DNA of 64,000 nucleotides from G963663315 sp963663315 (GCA_963663315.1 OY760176.1:868001-932000), one strand, 5' to 3'. Shown: positions 35,833 to 45,927, counted from the first letter of the stretch. Notes: generated by a model from the letters alone, not told the origin. Translations and numbers: made by a program.

Positions 35833-38501
35833 ACCGTGACCGGGTTGGGTTTGTCGGCATCAATGCCGAGCTTCTTGCCGGCTTCTTCGAGACCTTCAAG
35901 GCTGAATGATTCCATGTCGGCAAGCGCTTTCAACACCGTATGCGCGATATAGTAGCGGTCCACCTCGAAAAATTTACGTAGCTTGTCCCTGGTATCACTG
36001 CGGCCATATCCATCCGTTCCCAGTACATAGTAATTGTTGGGTACAAACGCTCTGATCTGTTCAGCATAAAGCCGAATATAGTCGGTTGCTGCGATAACGG
36101 GCCCCTCGGCATTACCCAAACACATTTCCACATAACTTTGTCTGGGTGTATCAGTCGGGTGCAGTCGATTTTCCCGTTCAACATTCTGGCCATCACGGGC
36201 GAGTTCGTTAAAACTGGTCACGCTCCAGATATCAGCGCTGACGCCATAATCGCTGTCCAGAAACTCGGCTGCGGCTTCAAGCTCCCTCAATATGGCGCCA
36301 CCCCCCAATAGCTGCACTTTGTGGATATTCTCCTTTTCCCCCGTTCGCTTGAGTAAATACATTCCTCTCAGGATGCCTTCTTCGCAGTTTTCGGGCATCG
36401 CAGGGTGGGCGTAATTTTCATTCATTACCGTAATGTAATAATAAATGCTTTCCTGTTTCTGATACATGCGGCGCATGCCGTCATAAATGATCACAGCCAG
36501 TTCGTAGCAGTAAGCAGGATCGTAGGAAATACAGTTCGGAATCGTGGATGCCAATATCAGACTGTGGCCGTCCTGATGCTGCAGTCCCTCGCCGGCCAGC
36601 GTGGTTCTTCCTGCAGTTCCCCCCATGATGAAGCCGCGTGCCCGACTGTCGCCGGCGGCCCAGCACAGATCGCCAATGCGCTGGAATCCGAACATCGAAT
36701 ACAGAATGAAAAATGGAATGGTGAACAGGTTATGGTTGCTGTAGGCGGTCCCGGCGGCAATCCAGGACGACATCGCGCCCGCCTCGTTGATCCCTTCCTG
36801 GAGTACCTGTCCGGTTTTGTCTTCACGATAAAACATCAGTTGATCTGAATCGACCGGCTCATACAACTGTCCTTCAGGGGAATAAATACCCAACTGCCTG
36901 AACATGCCTTCCATGCCAAAAGTGCGGGATTCATCCGGAATGATTGGCACAATGTAATCCTTTAACTCCTTGTTTCTGAACAGCGCGGACAGGATTCTGA
37001 CAAAAGCCATGGTGGTCGAAATTTTCCGGCCTCCGGTACCCTCAAGCTGGGACTTGAAAATGTCCGCCTTCGGAAACCTGAATCCAGGCACACACACACT
37101 TCTGCGTGCCGGTAAAAACCCACCCAATTGCTCTCTTCGCTCCAGAATATAGCGCACCTCCGGTGAATCCCTTTCGGGGCGATAAAAGGGCGCCTTGGCG
37201 ACCTCTTCGTCGGTCAGAGGAATGTTGAACCGGTCCCTGAACGCCAGTAGTGCTTCTTCCCCCATTTTTTTCTGCTGGTGGGTGGTATTCTGGCCCTCTC
37301 CTGCTTCACCCATACCGTAACCCTTTACTGTTTTCGCCAGTATCACTGTGGGTTGGTCGGTATGTTGAATTGCCGCATGGTATGCCGCATAGATTTTATG
37401 CGGGTCGTGACCGCCCCGGTTCAAACGCCAGATATCTTCATCGGTCATATTGGCGACCATGGCTTTCAATTCAGGGTTTTTACCAAAGAATTTTTCCCTT
37501 ACGTAGGCGCCGTCATTGGCTTTGAATGCCTGATATTCACCATCCACGGCTTCTTCCATGCGCTGTTTCAATAATCCCTTGTCATCGCGCATCAGCAATT
37601 TGTCCCAGTACCCACCCCAGATCAGTTTGATGACGTTCCAGCCTGACCCTCGAAAATCGCCTTCCAGTTCCTGAATGATCTTGCCATTCCCTCTGACCGG
37701 ACCATCCAGTCTTTGCAGATTGCAATTCACCACAAAGATCAGATTATCCAGTTTTTCCCGGCCTGCAATAGCCAGGGCTCCCATCGATTCGGGTTCATCC
37801 ATTTCCCCATCACCCAGGAATGCCCAGATTTTCCGGTCACCGGCATCAATCAACCCGCGATTGTGCAGGTATTTCATGTATCTGGCCTGATAGATCGCCA
37901 TGATCGGTCCAAGTCCCATGGATACCGTGGGAAATTGCCAGAATTCGGGCATCAGCCACGGATGGGGATAAGAAGATAGCCCGGCCCCATCCACTTCCTG
38001 TCGAAACAACTGGAGGTCCTCTTTGTGAAGACGTCCTTCGAGATAGGCTCTTGCATAAATACCGGGAGCGGAGTGCCCCTGGATAAAAATCATGTCGCCC
38101 AGGTGGTCGGGGGTGCTGGCACGCCAGAAATGATTGAAGCCAACATCGTACAGGGTCGCTGCTGAAGCAAAACTGGCGATATGCCCGCCGAGTTCACTGG
38201 AAATTCGATTGGCCCGTATCACCATCGCCATCGCATTCCAGCGAATCAACGCCCTGATTCGCCGTTCCAGCCCATGGTCTCCCGGACTCGGTTGCTCCAT
38301 ATGGGTTGGAATGGTATTCAGATAAGCGGTATTCGCCTGGTAGGGGATATGAATCCCCGATCTCCTTGCATGATCAATCAGGGATTCGATCAGAAAATGC
38401 GCACGTTCATGACCACCCACCTGAATAACGGAAGTCAGGGCATCAAGCCATTCGTTTGTCTCTGTGGCATCGATATCTGATTTTTTTTCGGAGTTCGACA
38501 T
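35829..38501 (-). CDS. aceE: Pyruvate dehydrogenase E1 component, homodimeric type
   Basis: 890 residues, the normal size for homodimeric AceE. The thiamine diphosphate motif GDGEMDEPES lies near residue 230, and the transketolase-like central part has SRTFGMEGMFRQLGIYSP. It decarboxylates pyruvate and acetylates the lipoyl group of AceF. First gene of the operon; no pdhR regulator gene lies upstream, only the divergent PadR gene. Confidence 0.97.
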   Translation of the reverse strand: MSNSEKKSDIDATETNEWLDALTSVIQVGGHERAHFLIESLIDHARRSGIHIPYQANTAYLNTIPTHMEQPSPGDHGLERRIRALIRWNAMAMVIRANRISSELGGHIASFASAATLYDVGFNHFWRASTPDHLGDMIFIQGHSAPGIYARAYLEGRLHKEDLQLFRQEVDGAGLSSYPHPWLMPEFWQFPTVSMGLGPIMAIYQARYMKYLHNRGLIDAGDRKIWAFLGDGEMDEPESMGALAIAGREKLDNLIFVVNCNLQRLDGPVRGNGKIIQELEGDFRGSGWNVIKLIWGGYWDKLLMRDDKGLLKQRMEEAVDGEYQAFKANDGAYVREKFFGKNPELKAMVANMTDEDIWRLNRGGHDPHKIYAAYHAAIQHTDQPTVILAKTVKGYGMGEAGEGQNTTHQQKKMGEEALLAFRDRFNIPLTDEEVAKAPFYRPERDSPEVRYILERREQLGGFLPARRSVCVPGFRFPKADIFKSQLEGTGGRKISTTMAFVRILSALFRNKELKDYIVPIIPDESRTFGMEGMFRQLGIYSPEGQLYEPVDSDQLMFYREDKTGQVLQEGINEAGAMSSWIAAGTAYSNHNLFTIPFFILYSMFGFQRIGDLCWAAGDSRARGFIMGGTAGRTTLAGEGLQHQDGHSLILASTIPNCISYDPAYCYELAVIIYDGMRRMYQKQESIYYYITVMNENYAHPAMPENCEEGILRGMYLLKRTGEKENIHKVQLLGGGAILRELEAAAEFLDSDYGVSADIWSVTSFNELARDGQNVERENRLHPTDTPRQSYVEMCLGNAEGPVIAATDYIRLYAEQIRAFVPNNYYVLGTDGYGRSDTRDKLRKFFEVDRYYIAHTVLKALADMESFSLEGLEEAGKKLGIDADKPNPVTV

Positions 38502-38624
38502 GTGAATTATGCAATTAATGTTGAATGAAGTTTATCATGACGTAACCAGAGTTTTATGGATCTTTCGAATTGAAGATTATAATAATACTTTGCATTGCAT
38601 AGCATTATATGTTTTAATCTTTGT

Positions 38625-38969
38625 ATGCAAGCAGATTCATATCAGAAATGGCACTCACAACTACGCAAGGGTTATCTTGAACTGTGTGTGCTCACCACAC
38701 TTGGGCAGAAAAAGTCATCCTACGGTTTCGAATTGTTACAAGTGTTCCAGCAGGCGGGCATAGAAGTGAATGAAGGCACCTTATATCCACTGCTTAACCG
38801 AATGCATAAAAACGGCTGGCTGGTGTCAAAGTGGGAAACCCCTTCATTTAGCGGTCACCCACGTCGTTATTATGAATTAAGCCGTGTCGGGAAATCTGTT
38901 TTGCCAAAAATGTTGAATGCCAACACGCTAAACCAACAATCGCTCGAACAAATTGGGAAACTCATATGA
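38625..38969 (+). CDS. PadR-family transcriptional regulator
   Basis: 114 residues from ATG at 38625. The winged-helix domain (about 12-90) has KGYLELCVLTTLGQKKSSYGFE and the PadR hallmark EGTLYPLLNRMHKNGWL. The frame is open 30 bp further upstream. The start follows a very AT-rich stretch with a TTTAATCT-like -10. It overlaps the next gene by 4 bp. PadR genes paired with HAAS membrane proteins usually control envelope stress or efflux functions. Confidence 0.88.
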   Translation: MQADSYQKWHSQLRKGYLELCVLTTLGQKKSSYGFELLQVFQQAGIEVNEGTLYPLLNRMHKNGWLVSKWETPSFSGHPRRYYELSRVGKSVLPKMLNANTLNQQSLEQIGKLI

Positions 38970-39742
38970 ACAATGATCAATATATGGACCAGCTTAAAAA
39001 AGCATTGGTTGGAATGAATCGACAGGCACGTGAAGACATATTACAGGAAATACAAAGCCACATTGAAGAATCAGGAGGCGACTCGCAGTCATTACTCGAT
39101 ATGTTCGGCCCACCTGAACAACTGGCCAGTCAGTATCTGGAAGACGAGCCGCTGTCAACACCTCTGACAAAAAAGATAGCGGGCATCAGTGGCAAAGTAT
39201 TTATGGTCATAGGTATTGTAGGAATAGCGCTTATCACTGCTGTGGCTATATGGGCTAAATTTATCATAAGTGATGATTTTAATTATGCCGACGAAAACGC
39301 AAAAGAACTGCGTTCAGCCAAACAACAGTGGTCGCAAATTGAACCGGTCCGACCAATCCGGTTTGATCTTTCCCAAAGCCAGCTGGTTCTCTACTGGTAT
39401 GAAGATAGTCGAATTCTCTGGAACTGTGAAGGGGAAAATATTCCACAGCAATTGGATGATGGGCTGATAAAACTTCGTCACACCAGCTGTTTGATGTATT
39501 TACCCGGTGAAGATTCTGCTCTTAAAGCTCTTCAAAGCAATATTGTCATTGTCCGTCCACGCTCTGGTATAAACCTTGAGATTGAACAAAGCAAGTTGAG
39601 GATTGCCGAAAACAACACCCGCTACCGCTACCGCATTGACAAACGCAGAAGCGAGGTAACAGATCTGGCATCGCATGATGAAGCTGAAATTGAGATTGGT
39701 ATTAATGCCCTGGAGTCTTCTATCTCGGCTTATGAGTATTGA
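38966..39742 (+). CDS. HAAS-domain single-pass membrane protein
   Basis: 258 residues. The N-terminal HAAS-type helical domain (about 4-60: YMDQLKKALVGMNRQAREDI, then LLDMFGPPEQLASQYL) is followed by one membrane helix (about 76-95) and a C-terminal domain of unknown type. Such proteins are found beside PadR regulators and are thought to sense or transmit an envelope signal. It starts inside the PadR gene (ATGA overlap). Confidence 0.75.
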   Translation: MNNDQYMDQLKKALVGMNRQAREDILQEIQSHIEESGGDSQSLLDMFGPPEQLASQYLEDEPLSTPLTKKIAGISGKVFMVIGIVGIALITAVAIWAKFIISDDFNYADENAKELRSAKQQWSQIEPVRPIRFDLSQSQLVLYWYEDSRILWNCEGENIPQQLDDGLIKLRHTSCLMYLPGEDSALKALQSNIVIVRPRSGINLEIEQSKLRIAENNTRYRYRIDKRRSEVTDLASHDEAEIEIGINALESSISAYEY

Positions 39743-39794
39743 GTGAATATCTGGAGTCCACTAACGGAAATTGCTGTTATTGGGAGACTAATCC

Positions 39795-39823
39795 TTGTTA
39801 AGTTGATGCTGTTTCTATACAAT
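39795..39823 (+). promoter_or_regulatory. Probable sigma-70 promoter of the rpsF operon
   Basis: TTGTTA and TACAAT are separated by exactly 17 bp. Transcription would begin about 80 bp before rpsF, leaving a leader that could hold an S6:S18 autoregulatory site. I could not recognise that RNA motif with certainty. Confidence 0.6.
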
Positions 39824-39909
39824 CCACGCCACAAATTCCTTTTACCTCCTTTCTTTACCTCTTGGGGATCCTGATCCGGGAGGAAAGATATAACCCATAG
39901 GGAGAATCT

Positions 39910-40377
39910 ATGAGACACTATGAAATAGTCTTTCTGGTCCATCCTGACCAGAGTGAACAAGTGCCTGCCATGGTTGACCGTTTCAAGGATATGGTCACAT
40001 CCGGCGACGGTAAAATCCACCGTGTTGAAGACTGGGGGCGTCGGCGCCTGGCCTATATGATTAATGATGTTCACAAGGCACATTACATCATGATCAATAT
40101 TGAATGCAGCCTGGGCGTATTACAGGATATTGAACGAAACTTCAAATTCAACGACTCGATCCTGCGCCATCTGGTGATACGTCGGAAACAGGCCATTACC
40201 GAAGAATCCAGTATGGCCAAGGCAAAGGCACGGGAAGACGCGGCGGAAACTGCAAAAGATTCAGGCAGTCAGAGATCCAGAACTCAAGAAAGGACTTTCA
40301 AATCAGAAGCCATTGCGGACAAGCCTGAGAAAACGACTGAACAAGTTGATGATAAGAAAATTATGGAGGTAGCCTGA
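39910..40377 (+). CDS. rpsF: 30S ribosomal protein S6
   Basis: 155 residues; begins MRHYEIVFLVHPDQSEQVP, the S6 N-terminus, with the ferredoxin-like core to about residue 100. The C-terminal tail (about 100-155) is long, Lys/Glu-rich and probably disordered, a common variation and the site of RimK glutamylation in some species. S6 binds S18 on the 30S platform. GGGAG upstream is a good ribosome-binding site. Confidence 0.96.
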   Translation: MRHYEIVFLVHPDQSEQVPAMVDRFKDMVTSGDGKIHRVEDWGRRRLAYMINDVHKAHYIMINIECSLGVLQDIERNFKFNDSILRHLVIRRKQAITEESSMAKAKAREDAAETAKDSGSQRSRTQERTFKSEAIADKPEKTTEQVDDKKIMEVA

Positions 40378-40607
40378 TGGCCAGATTTCAACGAAGACCC
40401 CGGTTTTGTAAATTTACTGCCGAAGGGATCGAATCCATTGATTACAAGGATCTTGACATCCTGATCGCAAATACGAGCGACACAGGCAAGATTCTACCGC
40501 GAAGAAGTACCGGAACGAAAACCCATTTTCAACGACAATTGTCCACTGCGGTCAAGCGTGCCCGGTTTCTTGCATTGATTCAATATACGGACCAACACGA
40601 GAACTAG
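40377..40607 (+). CDS. rpsR: 30S ribosomal protein S18
   Basis: 76 residues with FCKFTAEGIESIDYKDLDIL and KILPRRSTGTKTHFQRQLSTA, both diagnostic of S18. It pairs with S6 on the 30S platform. It overlaps the rpsF stop by one base (TGATGG), a coupled arrangement that keeps S6 and S18 in balance. Confidence 0.97.
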   Translation: MARFQRRPRFCKFTAEGIESIDYKDLDILIANTSDTGKILPRRSTGTKTHFQRQLSTAVKRARFLALIQYTDQHEN

Positions 40608-40615
40608 GAGGTATA

Positions 40616-41077
40616 ATGGAAATCATATTACTGGAGAAAATTCCAAATACCGGAGACATAGGTGATTTGGTGAATGTCCGCAATGGCTATGCCAGGAATT
40701 TCCTGATTCCTCAGAAAAAAGCCATGCGAGCGACGCCTGAATCAAAGGTTCTGGCAGAAGAAAAGCGCTTGCAGATTGCCGCAGATCAGGCGAGCCGACT
40801 GCAAAAGGCGCAGACTCGTGCGGAGCAGGCGGTCCGGGAGATATTATTGTCTCGGCTTTGTGGTGACGAAGGTCAACTCTATGGTTCTGTATCGCCAGCC
40901 GACATAGCAGAAGAAATGAGTAAAGGCGGAACGGTCATCGAAAAATCTGAAATTCATCAGCCTGATGGACCAATAAAACATATCGGTGAATTTGAAGCTG
41001 ACGTGATTCTTAATCCCGAGGTGCATTTCACAGTCACGATCCATGTCGAGGCAGGAGTATCCGGAAGTTCAGAGTAA
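40616..41077 (+). CDS. rplI: 50S ribosomal protein L9
   Basis: 153 residues. The N-terminal domain has MEIILLEKIPNTGDIGDLVN and VRNGYARNFLIPQKKA; a connecting helix (about 40-75) leads to the C-terminal domain with GQLYGSVSPADIAE. It binds domain V of 23S rRNA. AGGAGG precedes the start by 4 bp. Confidence 0.97.
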   Translation: MEIILLEKIPNTGDIGDLVNVRNGYARNFLIPQKKAMRATPESKVLAEEKRLQIAADQASRLQKAQTRAEQAVREILLSRLCGDEGQLYGSVSPADIAEEMSKGGTVIEKSEIHQPDGPIKHIGEFEADVILNPEVHFTVTIHVEAGVSGSSE

Positions 41078-41148
41078 CTCCAGGAAATAAAGGACACGTT
41101 CAGTTCACACAAAAAACATGAAGTATCCAAGCATGATTTGATCAACTA

Positions 41149-42501
41149 ATGGCAGTTTCACTAAAGCTTCCTCCACAGGCGCTGGAGGCCGAACAATCAC
41201 TGCTCGGAGGGTTGCTACTTGATAATCTGAAATGGGATGAAGTCATACAGGAGGTCAGTGATCAGGATTTTTACAGTCAGAACCATCGCTTGATTTTTCA
41301 GGCAATCAGTGGTTTGCATTCCGCCGGGGATCCCGCAGATGCGATCACGACTTCGCAATGGCTGGCTTCACAAAACAAGCTGGAAGCCGTGGGTGGCTTG
41401 ACCTACATTGGAACCCTCGCGAATAATACGCCAAGTACGGCAAACATTCTCACCTATGCCAGAATTGTCAGGGATCAATCAATTCTGCGGTCGTTGATAT
41501 CAGTTGCCAATGACATATCCGATCTAGCCTATAATCCTGAAGGAAAAATCCCGCGGGAGGTGCTTGATCAGGCAGAAAATCTGGTTTTCGATATCTCGGA
41601 ACGCGATGGAGCGCGTCAGCGGGGATTCACGCCGATTCAGGATCTGCTTGCGAGTTCGATCAATCGAATTGAAGCGTTATCCGAATCCCCGGAAGTGGTT
41701 ACCGGTATCCCTACCGGTTTTTCAGATGTCGATAGCCAGACATCCGGATTACAGAAAGGTGATCTGATCATCATAGCAGGCCGGCCTTCAATGGGTAAAA
41801 CATCATTTGCGATGAATATTGCTGAATATGTTGCCGTGGAGAAACACCTGCCAGTGGCGATTTTCAGTATGGAAATGTCAGGTGAGCAATTAGCGATGCG
41901 CATGTTATCGTCCCTGGGTCGGATCAACTCCAACAAGGTCAGAACCGGACGTTTGACGGATGAGGACTGGCCAAGGCTGTATTCTGCATTAGGATTACTG
42001 GATAAGGCGCCTATCTTTATTGATGATTCCGCCGGGCTGAACACTCTGGATCTACAATCAAGGGCACGGAGATTGATGCGTGAGAACCAGAATCTGGGAT
42101 TGATAATTATTGATTATCTGCAGTTGATGAATGCCCCTGACAGGAATGAAAACCGTGCAACTGAATTATCCGGTATTACACGCGCATTGAAAATCCTGGC
42201 CAAGGAACTGAGTGTCCCTGTGGTCGCGCTCTCGCAGTTGAACCGGAGCCTTGAACAAAGACCCAACAAGCGACCCGTGATGTCGGATTTAAGGGAATCC
42301 GGCGCCATTGAACAGGATGCAGATGTTATTTTCTTTATTTACAGGGATGAAGTTTACAATGAGGATACCAGTCAAAAAGGAGTGGCTGAACTGATTATCG
42401 GCAAACAGAGGAATGGTCCGATAGGCATTACGAGACTCACCTTCAGAGGAGAGTTTACACGCTTCGAAAATTTTGCCTCTCCTCACATGGACAATTTATA
42501 G
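41149..42501 (+). CDS. dnaB: Replicative DNA helicase DnaB
   Basis: 450 residues. The N-terminal collar domain (LPPQALEAEQSLLGGLLLD) is followed by the RecA-like helicase domain with Walker A GRPSMGKTSF near 210-219 and Walker B-type LIIIDYLQLM near 321-330. It is the hexameric 5'-3' fork helicase. No intein. It sits in the rplI-dnaB-alr order typical of gammaproteobacteria. Confidence 0.97.
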   Translation: MAVSLKLPPQALEAEQSLLGGLLLDNLKWDEVIQEVSDQDFYSQNHRLIFQAISGLHSAGDPADAITTSQWLASQNKLEAVGGLTYIGTLANNTPSTANILTYARIVRDQSILRSLISVANDISDLAYNPEGKIPREVLDQAENLVFDISERDGARQRGFTPIQDLLASSINRIEALSESPEVVTGIPTGFSDVDSQTSGLQKGDLIIIAGRPSMGKTSFAMNIAEYVAVEKHLPVAIFSMEMSGEQLAMRMLSSLGRINSNKVRTGRLTDEDWPRLYSALGLLDKAPIFIDDSAGLNTLDLQSRARRLMRENQNLGLIIIDYLQLMNAPDRNENRATELSGITRALKILAKELSVPVVALSQLNRSLEQRPNKRPVMSDLRESGAIEQDADVIFFIYRDEVYNEDTSQKGVAELIIGKQRNGPIGITRLTFRGEFTRFENFASPHMDNL

Positions 42502-42506
42502 TCAAA

Positions 42507-43661
42507 TTGCCGATAGTCAATCCGGATGTCAAATTGTCCCTGACTGCAACCCGTTCATCACGAGAAAATGGGCTCCTGCGCGCCTGGGCGCTGATTGACT
42601 CGCAGGCGCTACACCATAATATTTCGGTGATACGGAAATTCGCCCCCCGTTCCAGAATTCTGGCGGTAATCAAGGCGGATGCCTATGGACATGGTCTGGC
42701 CATCATTACTGAATTGATATACAAACAGGTAGATGGTTTCGCTGTGGCCACATTGGCTGAAGGTATTCTTTGCCGTCAAATCCAGAATTGCAGACCGGTT
42801 GTGGCACTGTCTGAATTCTGGCATCCGTCACAACTGGCGGATTTCCAGAAATATGATATTCAACCTGTGATCCACGGCCACCATCAGGTTGGCTGGTTGC
42901 AGTCCTGGTCAGGGGATCCGTTGACTGTATGGATCAAATTCGATACGGGTATGAATCGACTGGGTATTCCCGGTCAGCAACTATCGGAAACCTGTGCTTC
43001 ACTGCAGGCGCTTCCGTCAGTCAAGGCAGTCAGGGTCATTTCCCATTTAGCCAATGCCGATGTTCCGGATGACCGGTATACTGACAGGCAACTAGAAAAC
43101 TTTGAATCCGCTTCTTCATCAATACAATGCGAAATGAGCCTGGCAAATTCGGCAGGGATAATACGAAGTAAAGATACTCACAAGCACTGGGTCCGACCAG
43201 GTTTGATGTTGTACGGTGTTTCTCCATTCGCCGGCGTTGGTCAGGGTAATATCAACCTGAAACCGGTAATGCAACTCAAGGCCCGGCTGATCTCGGTCAA
43301 AGCCGTCGACAAGAATCAGCCGATCGGATACGGTGGCATCTATCGTTCCCATAGCCGGATGTGTATCGCCATTATCGGGTTTGGCTATGGAGATGGTTAT
43401 CCGAGGAATATTGATGCCAGAGCCTGTGTCCTGATTCGCGGGAAGAGGGCATCGATCACAGGTCGAATTTCGATGGACATGATTACGGTCGATGTCACTG
43501 ACCATTGCGCTCTTGAGGTCGGCGATGAAGTTACTTTGTGGGGAGAGGGGTTGCCGGTGGAAGAAGTTGCCGAGTGGGCACAAACCATACCTTATGAATT
43601 GTTGTGCAAGGTTACAGCCCGGATTCCCAGAATCGTGACAGGGGATGCGAAACATGGCTAA
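42507..43661 (+). CDS. alr: Alanine racemase
   Basis: 384 residues. The PLP lysine is Lys56 in AVIKADAYGHG; the C-terminal barrel has ISMDMITVDVT, with the catalytic Tyr region MLYGVSPFAG earlier. It interconverts L- and D-alanine for peptidoglycan. TTG start 5 bp after dnaB. The N-terminus is about 25 residues longer than usual before AWALIDSQALHHNI, so an internal start is possible. Overlaps radA by 17 bp. Confidence 0.92.
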   Translation: MPIVNPDVKLSLTATRSSRENGLLRAWALIDSQALHHNISVIRKFAPRSRILAVIKADAYGHGLAIITELIYKQVDGFAVATLAEGILCRQIQNCRPVVALSEFWHPSQLADFQKYDIQPVIHGHHQVGWLQSWSGDPLTVWIKFDTGMNRLGIPGQQLSETCASLQALPSVKAVRVISHLANADVPDDRYTDRQLENFESASSSIQCEMSLANSAGIIRSKDTHKHWVRPGLMLYGVSPFAGVGQGNINLKPVMQLKARLISVKAVDKNQPIGYGGIYRSHSRMCIAIIGFGYGDGYPRNIDARACVLIRGKRASITGRISMDMITVDVTDHCALEVGDEVTLWGEGLPVEEVAEWAQTIPYELLCKVTARIPRIVTGDAKHG

Positions 43662-45021
43662 ATCTTCTTCGAAAACGGCTTTCTTCTGTTCTGCGTGCGG
43701 CGCTGAAAACCTTAAATGGTCTGGACAATGCGGAGAATGTGGCGATTGGAATACGCTGGTCGAGCAGCAGGTTGAAAAAAACCCTGCTGCAGTGGGTCGA
43801 TTTTCCGGATGTGCTCCAAAAGCCCGGATCCAGAATCTGGGTGACATCAGTATTAGTCAGACAGAAAGACTGTCGTGCGGCAGCGCTGAATTCGACCGGG
43901 TGCTGGGAGGGGGCCTGGTGGCCGGGTCTGTTGTGCTCATTGGCGGCGCCCCGGGGATTGGCAAATCCACATTGTTGCTGCAAAACCTGTGTTGCATCAG
44001 TCTCAAATCGAAGGCGCTCTACGTAACCGGAGAAGAATCCACCGAACAAATCGCGTTGCGGTCGCATCGGCTGGGCCTGGACTCAACGCGAGTGAACGTG
44101 ATGGCCGAAAACAGACTCGAGAATTTACTTGATGTCGTGAACCGGGAATCCCCCGAGGTTCTGGTGGCAGATTCAATCCAGACGTTTTACAGCGACGCTT
44201 TGAGCGCAGCGCCCGGCAGTGTTTCCCAGGTGCGCGAATGTGCGGCAAGGTTGGTCAGATATGCGAAACACAGTAATTGCCGCCTGATCCTGGTAGGTCA
44301 TGTGACCAAAGATGGGGCTTTGGCCGGCCCCCGTATCCTTGAGCACATGGTTGACTGTGTGCTTTACTTCGAAGGTGACAGTTCTCATAGTTTTCGTGTG
44401 ATCCGTGCGATCAAGAATCGTTTCGGAGCCGTAAATGAGATCGGCGTATTTTCGATGACGGAACAGGGATTGAAGGACGTGAGCAATCCTTCTGCGATGT
44501 TTGTCAGCAAATACGGCGCTGAAAAACCGGGGAGCGTTGTTCTCGCAACACAGGAAGGCACCCGCCCCCTGCTGGTTGAAATTCAGGCGCTGGTAGATGA
44601 TAGTGTTCTTGCCAACCCCAGGAGATTGTGTATCGGACTGGAACACAACCGACTGGCAATGTTACTCGCCATTGCCCATCGTCATGCAGGTATCTCGCTG
44701 AACAGTTACGATGTGTTCGTTAATGCCGCCGGAGGAATCAAGGTATCTGAAACCGGTTCCGACCTGGCTGTTTTGCTTGCAATCCTGTCAAGCATCAGGA
44801 ATCGGGCGGTGGGCAGTGACCTTGTTGTATTTGGTGAAATTGGCTTGTCAGGGGAGTTGCGTCCAGTGCAAAGAGGAATCGAGCGTCTGCGGGAGGCTCA
44901 TAGATCAGGCTTCAAACGTGCGTTGATTCCTGCAGCCAACAAACCGAAGTCTCCAGCAGGTGATCTGGAGATAATTGCACCCCGAAGAATAGAGGATGCA
45001 ATACAAATACTGGAAATCTGA
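43645..45021 (+). CDS. radA: DNA repair protein RadA
   Basis: 458 residues. N-terminal C4 zinc finger (CSACGAENLKWSGQCGECG), Walker A GGAPGIGKST near 93-102, the RadA motif KNRFGAVNEIGVF, and a C-terminal Lon-like domain. It is a branch-migrating helicase for recombination intermediates. The ORF may start at either of two nearby Mets (MRNMAKSS); MAKSSSKTAFFCSACG is the likelier start. Confidence 0.95.
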   Translation: MRNMAKSSSKTAFFCSACGAENLKWSGQCGECGDWNTLVEQQVEKNPAAVGRFSGCAPKARIQNLGDISISQTERLSCGSAEFDRVLGGGLVAGSVVLIGGAPGIGKSTLLLQNLCCISLKSKALYVTGEESTEQIALRSHRLGLDSTRVNVMAENRLENLLDVVNRESPEVLVADSIQTFYSDALSAAPGSVSQVRECAARLVRYAKHSNCRLILVGHVTKDGALAGPRILEHMVDCVLYFEGDSSHSFRVIRAIKNRFGAVNEIGVFSMTEQGLKDVSNPSAMFVSKYGAEKPGSVVLATQEGTRPLLVEIQALVDDSVLANPRRLCIGLEHNRLAMLLAIAHRHAGISLNSYDVFVNAAGGIKVSETGSDLAVLLAILSSIRNRAVGSDLVVFGEIGLSGELRPVQRGIERLREAHRSGFKRALIPAANKPKSPAGDLEIIAPRRIEDAIQILEI

Positions 45022-45091
45022 GCTTTTAAGTATAATCCACGCCCCGGACCTGATTAAGCCTGACCACAATAACTCAAAAAAGGTGTACAAG

Positions 45092-45811
45092 ATGCTCAAG
45101 AAATTTCAAACTGCGGTTACTGCATTAATCCTGCTTGTCCCGATTTGTGTGTTGGCGCAAGAGGAGTTCAAACTGGACACGGAGAACAAAACGTATAGCT
45201 ACGCAATCGGTCTGAAACTCGGAAAAAGGGTGCTAACGCAATTCAATGCCGAAAATGGTTTTGAAATGCAGGCATTAATCGAGGGTCTGGTCACGTCCAT
45301 GTCCGGGAAAGACCGACTGTTAAGTGACGAGGATGTTGAATTGATTATTCAAATGGCAGAAAAGGCGCTGACGGTCGAAGCAAACCAGAAAGCCCAGGAA
45401 AAACTGGACTCCGGCAAGGTATTTCTTGAGCAGAATAAATCCATGGAGGGAGTGACCATAACCCCAAGCGGCCTCCAGTACAAAGTACTCGTCGCAGGGG
45501 AGGGCGACAGTCCGTCTCTGACTGATACCGTTCTGGTTCATTACCGTGGTACGGTAATGGACGGCGCCGTATTTGACAGCAGCTATGATCGCGAGGAACC
45601 GGCTTCATTTTCGTTGCAGTCGATTATTCCCGGCTGGCAGGAAGTGCTGCAACTGATGAAACCTGGTGATAAATGGCAGGTGGTGTTACCGCCGGATCTG
45701 GCTTATGGCGAAAAAGGCGCAGGGCAGATCATCGGCCCGAATGAAGTACTGGTTTTTGAAATCGAGTTGCTGAACGTCAGGAAATCAAAGAATCAAATCA
45801 CCGACGGTTGA
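45092..45811 (+). CDS. FKBP-type peptidyl-prolyl isomerase, FkpA/Mip type
   Basis: 239 residues from ATG at 45092. Signal peptide about 1-22 (ending VLAQ), an N-terminal dimerisation domain (TYSYAIGLKLGKRVL to about 110), then the FKBP domain (about 130-230) with VLVHYRGTVMDGAVFDSS, IPGWQEVLQLM and PPDLAYGEKGAG. Periplasmic folding helper. GTATAATCC at 45031 is a likely -10 box. The frame is open back into radA, but signal-peptide position decides the start. Confidence 0.92.
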   Translation: MLKKFQTAVTALILLVPICVLAQEEFKLDTENKTYSYAIGLKLGKRVLTQFNAENGFEMQALIEGLVTSMSGKDRLLSDEDVELIIQMAEKALTVEANQKAQEKLDSGKVFLEQNKSMEGVTITPSGLQYKVLVAGEGDSPSLTDTVLVHYRGTVMDGAVFDSSYDREEPASFSLQSIIPGWQEVLQLMKPGDKWQVVLPPDLAYGEKGAGQIIGPNEVLVFEIELLNVRKSKNQITDG

Positions 45812-45927
45812 GGGTCGGGTCGTCTTCCACGACTAATACGGTGTTTTTAGGCATGTCAGGAATTTAAGTCCAATTTTGTTACAAATTCATGACACGGAGC
45901 TCCTGATCGGAGTGAAGCCCCCTGTTT

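Noticed and set aside
36405..36848. 147-codon plus-strand ORF inside aceE
   Set aside because: Antisense to a fully conserved enzyme gene, no ribosome-binding site and no family motif.
39824..39909. S6:S18 autoregulatory RNA in the rpsF leader
   Set aside because: The leader has a GGATC/GATCC hairpin but I could not verify the known motif, so I left it out of the features.
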